DNA of 64,000 nt from Cycas panzhihuaensis (lineage: Eukaryota; Cycadophyta). The translations under genes were made by a program, and so were the position numbers. The notes under the pieces were generated by a model that had not been told where the DNA came from, made no database searches, and saw only the letters and a program-made list of their open reading frames with translations. Numbering within the stretch: position 1 is the first letter of the stretch; each line of letters opens with the position of its first letter. Below are positions 1-11,000 of the stretch, one piece after another. The stretch spans positions 64,115,741 through 64,179,740 of the forward strand of contig CM041465.1 in the NCBI GenBank assembly GCA_023213395.1, given 5' to 3'.

Positions 1-1788
1 TCTTACCTATGCGATGGTCTCCAAATCCATTCTTAGTATGTAGGAAACAGAGATTGATCATGTTTTTTACTTTCATACATACAACTTTTTTAAATAGTGT
101 GCTAATTTTATATGTCACCACACAGATTTAGTGTAAACCTACTTCATTCATGCCTAGAACCCTAAGAAACCCTAGAGAGTACCATCATTCAAATATTGTG
201 AGTTTGATGATAGGATTTAAAGAGTGAATTCTTAAGAAATTAAGAGATTTCCGTATGATTTTGAGACTCATTTTTGAGAAAAAGAAAGAGAAGTCAAGAG
301 AAAGGATCTAGAGATTTGATTGCTACTTATGTTCTATTTGAATCCATATTGTTGTTACATTTTGAGGTACTTGTTTTACTACAACTCTTTGCTTTAAACT
401 TCATATCTTTGGAAAGGTCTTTTCTACTATTGTTTCCCTTTGATTTAATGCTTCTTTGATGATTTCTTATAACTAGATATACCTCTCTCTTTCTTTGGAT
501 TCCTAAAACTTCTTTATCTCCATTTTCCCTTGGGAAATCTTAGCTAAAAGGTAAGCCCTTTATGTAAAAATAAGGGAGTTGTCTATTGTAAAGAGAGATC
601 TACCTTTTCACCGTAAAATATAGATACTCTCTCCTATTCTCTTTAGCTATCTAAGTCTCCTAACAGATCTTAGTCTCATTTTTTCACTTTTCTTAACTAT
701 TGTTGACCTTGTTCTTCTCAATTTTCCTCCTATTCTATACTTGTTAAAAAAAAAATTAAGAAATATTGATCAAAATAAAGGGAGATAACTATTTTAAGGT
801 AAGAAATAGTCATTGAAAAGATTTTCTAAAATTTTGGGTGTTGTATTCCTTGACTTTGTCTTTTCATTTTTCTGCCTTTTTAGAAAAGAAGCATATATCC
901 ATAGATGATAAAACTTTATAGTAAATGAATTTTGCATGAGGTTCAAGGATCCCATGGTACATAGAACTCCCTAAGTGATAGAATATCTTTATGATTTCTT
1001 TATGATAGTATCAATAAATTACTAGTTACATGTGTGTTTCAAGGACTGCAAGTTATCTTTAGTAACTAAAATTATATTTAAAATCGCTCATTTCCATTGA
1101 AATCATTCTTAAAGTTTAAAATAACATGTGCATGAAATGAAGAGTTTTGCCTAAACATAGCATATTATTTTAGCTCCTATCAAGTTGCATATCTTTAGTA
1201 TTTACATCTCATGCTAGTTGCTTTTGTTTTTCTTGAAAAGAAGTGTATATTGCATCTTTAGGAGATACCATCTCTTTCATTTTGGTATTCTTTATCTAAA
1301 AGAAAATAAAAGAAAAGAAATGATATGCATGTTTTGTTTTTCTCACATTAGTTTGAAAAGGCAATTAGATCTTGTTATTGTATTGTTCTTTCTTTTATGT
1401 TCTTAAAAAAAAAGACACATCAAACTTTCCATTACTTAACCATTTTTTTAATTATAGTAAACACAAAAAGTTAAAACAATATAAGGAAAGGAGTCCATAG
1501 GAAGGATATAGAAAACATTGTCAATATAATTCTAGACTTAGAATTCCTCTACTTATTTATATAGGCAAGTAGATTCTAGCATACCTTTCTACATCTTAGC
1601 CTTTTTTTGTCACACACATATTTAAACCAAATGACACTAATAGGCAGAGACTCTTTCTTAGGAGTTGGCAATATTGGTCCTTAAGTTTCCATAGGCTTCT
1701 TTATCTCTCAATCTAGACTTGAAATAGAAGAAACATAATGTTATTAAGGGATATTTAGTCTAAGCCCAACCAAAGCATGGCATATTTC
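1..1788 (+). repeat. Probable 5' LTR (all or part) of element A, AT-rich
   Basis: No credible coding sequence occurs here; the sequence is T-rich with scattered A/T homopolymers. It lies directly upstream of a PBS-like site and the gag start, which is where a long LTR is expected. The left LTR end and a TG start cannot be recognised and may lie outside the window. The LTR call rests on position only. Confidence 0.45.
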
Positions 1789-1806
1789 TAGTGATTGTAC
1801 TAGGGA
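1789..1806 (+). other. Degenerate primer-binding site of element A
   Basis: TAGTGATTGTACTAGGGA matches the PBS of element B2 (TGGCGACCATACTGGGGA) at 12 of 18 positions, and all six differences are transitions. It is followed by a T-run and the gag ATG at 1837. The matching tRNA was not determined. Confidence 0.55.
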
Positions 1807-1836
1807 ATTACCTTTTTTTTTTTTTTGTTTAAAGTA

Positions 1837-3798
1837 ATGGAAACTACACCTCCCACTCAAATACGATCATTGAGACTTCAAGGACTCTCACTTAATTTTC
1901 AAATTCAACCCTTACACTCTATTCATGAAGTTTTATCCTCTTATGTTAACCCTTTAGAACATAATATACATGATACTTATATTTATCCTTCCAAAGATTC
2001 AACTCAATTGTATGAAATACCCATCAATCAAGGGTACCCTGAGCCCTCTCAATTTCATAGTGGTACTTCTCTTATGAATCAGTTCTTAGTAAGGTCCCTA
2101 CTCCTCATTATATACCTGGATATCAAAATCCTTTTTATCTAGAGACTCATACCATGCTATCTCCTCAATATCATTAAATTGATCTACTATATGAGGAGTG
2201 TAAGTCTATATAGATTGTGCCTTCTGTTACTCCTAATGCTAATTGATCACCCTTACCTTTCCATCCTCCTTTACCTAAGCCATTTTCTCCCCCTTTAGGA
2301 GAAGTTGTAGATCATAAATCAGTTCATTCTCAACCCCTCTCCCCACTTTCCATGTTATGAGCTCAAGTCCATTCTCCTAATATGGTACCTTTTACATATG
2401 AGGGAACCTCTACCACACCCATTCAAGGTAACATTATCCCTTCTCATGTTCCTACCCTTAACAAATGGGTCAGTCTTCTTCAAACTTACAACCTATCAAT
2501 TTGTATCCTACTAGAGTGGACTCTTCTCATCTTGTGGTAACCTTAACTTAATTACCATCCTAGATTTCCTATAAACCCATATCTTAGGGCATTAGACCTT
2601 ATATCTCTTCCCTTACGGCATCTAATTTAGTTTCCTCTTCACAACCTATTCCTCAGACTTACCATGTTTATCCTCATTCTTCAGTTAGTCAATCTCAAGC
2701 TTTAGGATTTACTAATCCTACTTCATCATCTTATGTCCCTAGACTAATCCCCTGATAATAGCCCTTTCTATCTTTTAATCCTATTTTTCCTCAATATCCT
2801 ATGTTCCAAACCAATTCTATGGGAAATCATGTAGCTTGTTTTAATCCTTCATCTTCTCTCCTAGCTTATTCTTTCCCTCAATAATAATAACCTATTTTCT
2901 CTACCATGCCACACTTATCATCCTTACCTCAATGTTCTATGAAGTTAAGGCTAAGGAAGGGTTTCTTAGACTATATGAAGTCTCCTTTTCATGTGAGGTT
3001 CTATTATCCCCTATGTCCCTATTTTTACCTAAGTTACCTAAATTTTTAGGTGACTCTTCCCAAGATCCAACCTCCCACATAACATCATTTATGCTTGCTT
3101 GTACTAATTTCATGCCATATGACTATGTCATGATGCATTTGTTTCCTAAATCACTTTAAGGTGATAGGTTGAAGTGGTTTTATCACCTTTCTTTTACTTC
3201 CATCCTCTTGTTCTAATAATTGGATAGCTCCATCAATTACTTTGATGTAGCAAGACCTTTTGAATCTAGTATTAAATCTCATTTAGCTATTAAAAAAAAT
3301 AATGATGAAACTTCTAAGGAATTTGTAAGGATGTTTTAAGACTAAGTACATGCATGTCATTCTTGAATTGATCCTAGTCTCCTTTGTGATCTATTTACAA
3401 ATTCTTTAAGGCCCCACATTCATATTGAGGTACTTAAACTTTGTCCTTAAACCTATGAAGAAGTTGTTGATCAATGCTTAACCTTAGAAAACTTTGAAGT
3501 ACAACTAGGCATTAAAAAGGTTAGGAAATCTATCTCTTCTAAAGAGACCATTCAAACATCTAAGATTTCTCATCATGAGCCAACCTATGATCATCTGACT
3601 TCTTCTATTAGGTCATTAGAGTGGGTGATCAACACTAAGTTACATGTTGATGGTCCTATAGAAAATTAGTCTTGTCAATAAATAAAAGTTATTTATCTTA
3701 CTAAAGGAAGAAAGAAATAAGTTCAAACTACACCTTCTCCTCCTTTTAAAAAGATGAAGTGGTGTCCTTACCATAAAACTAACACCCACAATAGGAGC
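1837..3798 (+). pseudogene. Element A gag, N-terminal part, cut by the 50-kb nest
   Basis: Frame 1 is followed from ATG 1837 (METTPPTQIRS...) through a Pro/Ser/Gln/Tyr-rich N-terminal region to a Retrotrans_gag-like core at about 3230-3500 (ITYFDVARPFES, then HIHIEVLKLCP). It ends in WCPYHKTNTHNRS at 3760-3798. The last part is the start of a C-x2-H-x4-H-x4-C knuckle whose final Cys lies at 54103, beyond the insertion. Many in-frame TAG/TAA/TGA codons replace Gln, Arg or Trp codons, while indels are few because the frame is the same at both ends. Gag would package element RNA into particles; this copy cannot. The run of T just before 1827 also allows TTG starts, but the ATG at 1837 begins the gag-like sequence. 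Confidence 0.75.
3794..3798. repeat. Left target-site duplication of the array (GGAGC)
   Basis: GGAGC sits immediately left of the outer LTR terminus. AGAGC follows the other outer terminus at 54095-54099. The two 5-bp copies differ by one G/A transition. Removing the array and one copy restores gag frame 1. Confidence 0.75.
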
Positions 3799-6700
3799 TA
3801 GAATCGCACCTTTGGGGGGGATAACTAAACTTAGATGAGGTCAAGTAGAAGAAATCACCTACAAAGGGCATATGTATGTCAGAACGCAAGTTTGGGACCC
3901 AAAAATGGTGTGCAAACTTCCTTTGAAGTAACTCTACCTCGATTAGGAGTGATGGGTTTGCGAGGGATATCCTTGGTTTCCCAAGTAACCTCAAAGAGAA
4001 AGGCCCTCCCATCCTTGGGTGGCCAAAGGAGGAAGGAAAAAAGGAGCATGGGGATGGCTCCTTGCATAGGAAAGGGAGTATGAAGGAGGTGGTTTTAGTA
4101 AAAAAGGAGAAAAGAATAATACACACACATGTAAGGAGTTAATAGATGACTAGACTCATAGATTAGGTATCAACCTAAAGGTCGCACTAAAGTAGTTTAC
4201 CTAAGATGGCTAGAGAAGATAAAGAAGGTAGCCTGAAAAGGGTGATGCCCTTAAGGTGTTAAATCCAAAAGGATCTTAAGGATAAGAACCAATGAAAGGG
4301 GTGTCTCAAGGTTTATGCTTGTCAGTTATCATACAAAGTGGTGTAGAAGAGTTGTGGTGCATACAACAATGTGTCCTTATATGCAATGATTTACTAAGTA
4401 AAGAAATAATACAAAGTTCTCACTTGTTTATTGCTCACACATATAACCTCGCTCTCATTATCTTTTAAACATAAAAGAAAGAGATCACAAAGGGGAGCTA
4501 TAGGCTAAGTAATGCAACAAGGTAGGAGTGATATGACACACAAACATATAGGGTTCTTACTACATGCACTTTATTAAGAAAGCGAGCAAGTTCATCTAGT
4601 GAAAATGACCTAAACTAGTTCTTTTTATTTTCCCTTTTTATGATATGCAAGTGCAAGGAAGGGAGAAAACGAGGAGGATAAAGGAAGCAAAGGGTGCACC
4701 TGGAACATAACAGTCAGAGTAGTATCATCCATGTGACACTTGCTATCCTTGTCCTACTCTAATCATGGATGGCACGATGGAATGAAGCCGGCGACAAAGG
4801 GTAGGGGGGCTCCCTTACCTTCCCCCCAAATCAAAAGGAAAAGAGATGGGAAAAGAAAGTAATATGAAGAAGTATGAAGCGATTACCTCTCTATTTTGCA
4901 ACCTTGAAAGCCAAAGAGAAAATGATAGTTGGAAGGATGGGAATGTACTTGGGCAGACTTCCCCTCTTCCTCTCCACGTGCAAAAAGAAACAACCTACAA
5001 CCAAATGAGTTTTTCCCTTTCCCAAGGGGTACCAAACATACACATGATAGGTGTACAATACAAAAATGATATGATGTCATTGTCTTAGCCAAAAGAAATA
5101 TTTTTTTATCATAATACCACTTCTTACTCCTTTTACAATATTTAGAAAATAATAAAGGATAAAAAGAGGGGAAAGTAAAGGGAAAAAGAGGATAGCTAGC
5201 CTCAAAATGGTTAACCCTCCAGATCTGAAATGCTTCACACTATCCAAGTACTAGGGAAGATAAGGGAGAGTGAATGCAATAGACTCTTAAAATGTAAGTA
5301 AACTAGTTGTGAAGATGTTGCACTTTGTCATCAATGTTGCAAAAGTCACAAAGTATAACTTTTGTAACCTCAATGAAGTATAAATCTAAGGCACAAGTAA
5401 GGTAAGAAATGGGGCTAGAATCCCACTTATATAGGGCCTACAAGGCTAGTAGCAAGTGTAGCAATGGGCTACCTACACTACTTCCAGCAATGAACTTCTT
5501 TCCAATAACCCTTTGGAAGCCCAAGCGAGGCACGAAGAAGGAGGAAGAGGTGAGGAGAGAAGGGGGTATCCTTGAGGAGAAGGCTTGCTAGGCATAGAAC
5601 CCTACCTTTACTCCTTTCACTCTTCATGAGTGCCTCTTCCTCACTACCTCCTTAGAGAAACTAGGAAGGAACCAGAAGGAAAAAAGAAACAAGTAGGAAG
5701 GGGAGGGTTTGCCTCCCATTTATGGTGGAAAAGTAAAAGAAAAAAATTATAGAAATATTAACAAATGACTTTCGTATTATTTAAAGGAAAAGGAAACAAA
5801 CTTCTAGTCTAGAGGTACCTATTATAGGTAGATCAGAGGTAGATCTACCTAAGAAATGAAGGAGAGGAGCTAATCCTATGGGGGTTTATAGGTGAAACCC
5901 TAAGGGAGTGGCAAGTTGGAAGGAGACAGGAGTGAAAAGGGGTCATATGAACTTGATGAAGCACTTGGAGTGTGCTCTTCGCTTTATTGGCTATGTTGCA
6001 GGTATGCTACTACATGTCTGGAGCTGTAGGGGGCTAGCTGATGGCTAAAGAGTTGATGTAGCAGACTTGTCCTATTGCAGGGCATTTTTAGAGAGAGTAA
6101 TATGAAAAAATGAGTGAGACAGCTAACAAGAGAATAAAATGGGGTTATTTTTAGGTTTTTAAACCCAATCCTAACTCAATAAAGTGATTAGGATTTGGCA
6201 TGGGCTGGGAATAAGTCATTGCCATGTAGTAATTTCACAATAAATGTGGAATTAGTTGTGGCAATTTTTAAAAAATAAATTATAATAATCACCCCCCAAT
6301 AAACTTAGCGGTAATGTGAAGTTTGCAGCGGTACCGCGAAGTTTAGCATAGTGCATAGGAAACACAAGAAAAATAAAGGGGAAGGATACTATGAGCTCTA
6401 AGAAAAAGGAAACTTAGGCCTAGATGAGCAAGGTACTCTATCTAGGTGGTAGGAAAGGCTATGGGGTTCAGGAGAGCCTATAATAGACAAGTATTAAAGG
6501 AAACAAAGTTCTCAAAATAGTCAACAAATAAGTAGAGGACACCAACCGGGCGTAGGCGAGGTGCTAGGGGTCATCATACGCTGATGGGTAATGAGATTGG
6601 GCCACGAAGGCTAAATGGTACTTGGAAACATTATGGAGACACGAAGGAGGGTTATGGACTACCATGGAATATGTATCCCTATATCATCATTGGCTGAAAA

Positions 6701-6884
6701 GTGCTGAGATGCAATGTAGTCAAGTAATGGATACATAATGGTTTTACAATGAGTTAATCATCGTGTGATATAGATGTAATGCTTTAATCAACCTTTCCTA
6801 GAACTGATAATAGTAATGGATATAAGTGTACTTATACTTACCTGAGTCGAATCACCCATGCCCATTCCTAGTAGTCAAGAAACA
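3799..6884 (-). repeat. Family B long LTR, left (3' LTR of unit B1)
   Basis: On the minus strand it starts TGTTTCTTGACTAC at 6884 and ends GCGATTCTA at 3799, the expected final CA having become TA. It is 3086 bp and aligns along its length with 15742-18815 and 51013-54094. Relative to the 1.9-kb LTRs of B2 it has about 1.2 kb extra in its U5-side half. There is no coding sequence in it: the short open frames are not conserved among LTR copies. The G-box position reads CCATGTAG (6222-6229), decayed. A GGTACC-centred module lies at 6301-6350. Confidence 0.85.
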
Positions 6885-7389
6885 CTACCCTCTTGGTAGT
6901 AAAGCCTCGCTGCTCAGAAGTGTAACATGATGGCAAATATTAGCAAAAAAATATTAGCAATATATATATATATATAAATAATAAATATGACGATGATATG
7001 AACCAAGGGTGACAATGAGTGTCATGGAGGGATGCATGGATAGGGAGATGAGGGAGAGATGACATAGGGGTTGCCTATGCGTTGCCCCAGAGTTGATAGG
7101 CAGAGAGAATAGATGGGGGTGATGCCCCCATCATATGAGTGAAAAATAAATAATAGGGGACAATCATGAACATGAATAAGTAGATGCTATGAATGGGATA
7201 TTATATATATAGGAGAGCAAGGAGGGTAAAGACTTCGTACCAAGGGTAGTACGAATAGTAGGGTGAGGAGAAAAAACCTGGTAGTCACCATAGTTTAACC
7301 TCATTAGTGGCCAACTTTCAGAGGTCTAAATAGATCATAAGATGGGAGAGAGTGATGAGTCAGAACCTAGGTGCCTAGATAATCTTCTT
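6885..7389 (-). other. B1 3' end of internal region with polypurine tract, no gene
   Basis: Next to the LTR the minus strand reads CTACCAAGAGGGTAG, the polypurine tract equivalent to AAGGGGGTAG of B2. A short TA run lies at 6959-6976, the place where B2 has a long TA microsatellite. A TAAACTATGGT motif lies near 7295 on the minus strand. No coding sequence is seen. Confidence 0.6.
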
Positions 7390-7826
7390 AAAGGGGATCA
7401 TCGAGAAGGGAGAGGTGACACTCGAGGATGAGATAGACGAGGCTGTCCACCCCAGTGTTGCAGTCTCGAGGGATATGTCAGATGTCGACAAAAGAGAAAT
7501 ATGATAAAAGGGATCTAGCGATTTAGGCGAGGGTTCTTAGGCACGAGCAATACACCTTGTAGATCTGGGTGAGGTGAGATACCATGAACTAAGAGTCACA
7601 AAGGAGGATGATGGGTCTACAATAGAAGTAGAGTGCATTAGTAAGGGCTTCAATAATGGTTGTGTACTTAACTTTATTATTGATGGCTTTGGGAAGGAAG
7701 ACCCCAGTATCTGTGCAATAGTAGAAGGGCCTAGGTTACCACGACTTCCACTATCAGTGAAGATGAGTAATGCCATTATGAGGGAAGTAAAGATCTTGGT
7801 GAGGCAGACAAGAAAGAAGGGCAATG
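7390..7826 (-). pseudogene. B1 second (Tat-type) RNase H relic
   Basis: The minus strand encodes MALLIFTDSGSRGNLGPS with the first catalytic Asp, then after a small deletion and frameshift INNKVKYTTIIEAL and ILLCDS, and near the end VDIxHIPRDCNTGVDSL. This is the RVT_3/RNase H fold pattern (TDGxSRGN, NNEVEYT, DS, HIPRxxN). In Tat elements this extra RNase H supplements the one fused to RT. The conserved Glu of NNEVEYT is Lys here and several in-frame stops occur, so the copy is inactive. It lies about 500 bp upstream (minus sense) of the 3' LTR, as in B2 and B3. Confidence 0.75.
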
Positions 7827-9054
7827 CCGGGGTTAATGAGGAAAAAGAAAAAAGGGTATGAGAGGTAGTGCCAGGGTTACAGAGTGCTCAGAAAGCTATA
7901 AGTAAAGGTTATAAAGGATAAGAGAGCCCTTAAAAAAGGCTACCCAGAGGCAAGGAGACCTACTCGATGTATGAGAAGGGAATGGTAGCAAAAAAGGGCC
8001 CCTTTAAGGTCCCAAAGGATGTTAAAAGGGATTTAGAGAGATCTAGAATGAGGGAGGCACTTCCTTTAGGAGCCCAAAAGGCTCAAACGAGTGGAAAAAT
8101 GGACTCAGGATAGTGAAATGAGCCGAAGGAGTATAAACATAGGTATGTTTCAGAATGGTGTAAAAATTGAGATAGAGGGGGTCTACAAAAGACTAAAGGG
8201 GTCATCATAAATGCACATAAGAGGCAAAAAACGGAGGCCACAGAGGTGAGACATGGGATAAACCTGAAAGGAAAAGGTGACATAAGAAAAGAGGAAATAT
8301 TAAGGGCTATCATGGCAGGAAAAATAAAGGAAGTGACAGTCGAGGCCCCTACCCATATAAGGAAAACTCATCCAAAATAGAATTCATTTTCATAGGCTCA
8401 CGATCGATCTGGATCCCTTTCCGTTATGTAATAGAGTGCCGCCCAACATTGAAGGCACGCAGAGAGATATTAGACCATTAGATCGAGGTGGGGAGATAAC
8501 CGATAGGAATGAAGCGACTAGATGATAGTAGTGAGATCGAATCTAATGAGTGGATCATCCCATACCCACTCTATTTTATCGCTTTAATTTAACATACTTT
8601 TATGCTTTTCTAGAGTAATTTTTGGCCCCTTAAGGGTGAATTGAGTCCCTTTGGAGTCTAATTTGGGCCTAGAGAGGGGGAGGACTAGGGCATTAAGTAG
8701 CCCTAGTCCTAGTGGGCCTGAGTGTGGTCCAATTGGGTAAATGTTTTCTAGTTTTTTTTTGGCATTTCCCCCCCTTATGTTAGTAGTATGGATGGCCCTG
8801 TTGTGAAATTCGTAGTTCCATAGAGTTTTTCATAGGGCAGTCGAGAAAATATTGAAATCTTAGTGGGGCCTATATCAAACTTTGTGGTACCATAAAGTTT
8901 GACATGGGGAAGAATACAACAAGTAGGGAAAAGAAGAAAAGGGGCTCAAAAAGATGCCAAACTCAACCCAAAGAGGGGGAGAGGAAACTTGAGAGAAAGC
9001 AGGCAAAGTATAGACTGATCTAACTAGTTGTTAGGTGTTTTACAAGCAGTTATC
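7827..9054. other. B1 spacer between second RNase H and antisense PMD gene
   Basis: No conserved coding sequence on either strand. It holds the site (CCGCC, 8439-8443) that corresponds to the B2 insertion site in B3, here uninterrupted. It also carries a GGTACC-centred near-palindrome at 8878-8902 and a weaker copy near 8805. On the + strand it lies upstream of the PMD gene and so would contain its promoter or leader. Confidence 0.5.
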
Positions 9055-11000
9055 ATGGTAGACAACTATGAAAACATAAGGATCACCCTAATGAGTTTTA
9101 TTGAGAAGATGACTTGGGGAGACAGATGGATATTAGGGAGCTATGGACTATTGAAGGCTATCAAGATGCCATAGTACACTTCAGATCAGCATCTCCTAGT
9201 AGACATCGTCACCCATTAGGATCAAAGGTAGAATGTGTTCCACCTTCCCTAGGTATGAGATGTCATTATCACACTGGGGGACATTCAGAGGATCCTAGGC
9301 GTACCAGTAGGAGGAGTACCAGTGTCGTTAGCGACATTGGCTAACAACAACCCTACACACAAGGAGGCAACCATGTTCTTCACTAGACAGGACAGGTGGG
9401 ATAAACATGGGATACCAGTCTAGACTATGGTTATATCATGAATTCCTCGAGTTACGAAGTTGATTATATTAGGCATTTTGTTATGGGTCTCTTAGAAATA
9501 GAACTATAGGGACATACCTGACAAATGGATGGAGACAGTAAGGAGGTGCAAGGCTAGGGAGAGACTAGATAAGGCCACTTTGATAGCAACAAACATGGTT
9601 ACCTAACTAGATGCTATTAGAGTGATAGGGAGAGGAGGATTCTCCTATTGTACTCTACTGTAATATTAGTTCTTTGATTACTTTAGGGTGGTAGCACTAC
9701 TAGGAGGGCCACATCCCATCTCAACATGGGCTCCTATGGTACATAGGTGGCATACTTGGTTTAGGGAGACTAAGGACCAGGCACATGTCACGCACTCACT
9801 GGAGGCAACATCCCTAGTCCTCCTCACCATGGCAGATTATATACAAGATCCATATAGAGGGGTGAGGTAGGATAGTGATGAGGAGGCAGGAGGAGTAGGA
9901 GATATCCTATAGATGGCGATGATGATGATGGTGCTAACGAAGGTGATGGGACAAGCCCATCGAGAGCAGTAGGAGATGAGATGAGTTCGTCAAGGACTAC
10001 AAGAGGTGAGGCAGGGCCTTTAGGAGCCGCATGAGGAGACATGAGTCCATCGGGAGCTGTAGGGAGAGGTAGGCCACCCCACACACCAATCCAGAGACTG
10101 AGGGAGGTAAGCAAAGATCGAGCTATGGCAGTGGCAGTAGCAGTAGCGGCAGAGGGTCGAGGAGATGCCATGGCAGGCTAGGCAGTAGGTGAGGTAATAC
10201 CCAAGGAGGACAAGGTACCAACCACTGAGGGAGGTTCCTAGGAGCAGGTAGTCATTAGAGCAGAGAAGTTGATCATCCTAGGAGGTGAGACACTACCCTT
10301 CCCTCTTATCTTTTGACTATCAAGCATTTGGATAGTTTACTTTGATTTGGTTTTGAGGGTTTGATATACATATGTATATGTACACTAATATGTGTCATGT
10401 TTGACTTGGCAGGAGTAACAAAGATGGGGAGGTTGATTGAGGTAGTAGTCTAGGAGATAATCCCCCAGTCTTATGCAGAAGGGCAACCTTCGACCCAACT
10501 TGGAGAGGAGCCACGATCAGTGAGCACATATACAATGACATTCACTCCACTAATCAGGGCTAGGGACATATGGGTAGTGGAGTCCCAGGAGCACCAGGTG
10601 AGGGTGGGATAACTATAGGGGGAGTTGGATAGGACCCATGTAGAGAGAGGCATCCTACACGATTGAGTTTGGGTGCTAGAGGCTCAAGTTAGAGTAGTAC
10701 GTAGAGATGCAGAGAGCTACATTTTAATAGTTGTATTGGAGGAGAGACTCTAAGGAGTAGAGGAGAGACTCCAAGGAGTGGATAGGTAGAGGGATCATCC
10801 AATCACGATACGATTGGCTAGTGGAGTAGGTGGCATCAAGGTCATCATGGAGTAGGACTGAAACACATACAATAGCGATGATCTTGAGGAGGCCTCGAGA
10901 TGAGGAGAGTAAGGCCAGGAGCTCGTAGAGGTGCAAGAGGAGCCTGGGAGTCATGTGGTCTCTAAGGAAGAGATCACGTCGACCAGGAGATGACAGTCCA
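9055..11000 (+). pseudogene. B1 antisense PMD-domain gene, two exons
   Basis: Runs opposite to gag. From ATG 9055 (MVDNYENIRITLMSF) one frame continues to about 9900, broken only by stops. It includes GDRWILGSYGLLKAI, a block around 9259-9315 reading GDVIITLGDIQRILGVPVGG after two stop-damaged residues, and APMVHRWHTWFRETKDQAHV near 9736. This resembles the plant mobile domain (PMD, PF10536) of MAIN/MAIL-like proteins and of antisense ORFs in Tat elements. After an indel near 9905 another frame gives an acidic stretch (DGDDDDG) and a Gly/Ser/Ala/Arg/Pro-rich tail to 10284. An intron (10285-10412) follows, then an exon with charged LEERL-type repeats. Function unknown; a nucleic-acid or chromatin role is only family-level inference. 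The start is uncertain because B2 and B3 lack this ATG. Confidence 0.72.
10285..10412 (+). other. Intron in the B1 antisense PMD gene
   Basis: Donor AG|GTGAGAC and acceptor TTGACTTGGCAG|GAG delimit 128 nt of T-rich sequence. The same junctions occur in B3 (45535-45662, 128 nt) and on the minus strand in B2 (38383-38260, 124 nt). Flanking exon codons are conserved among the three copies. Confidence 0.7.

Noticed and set aside
3835-4126. Short ORFs on both strands in the left LTR, also at 15813-16095 and 51093-51356
   Set aside because: They recur only because the LTR recurs; their products are not conserved between copies and both strands are equally open.
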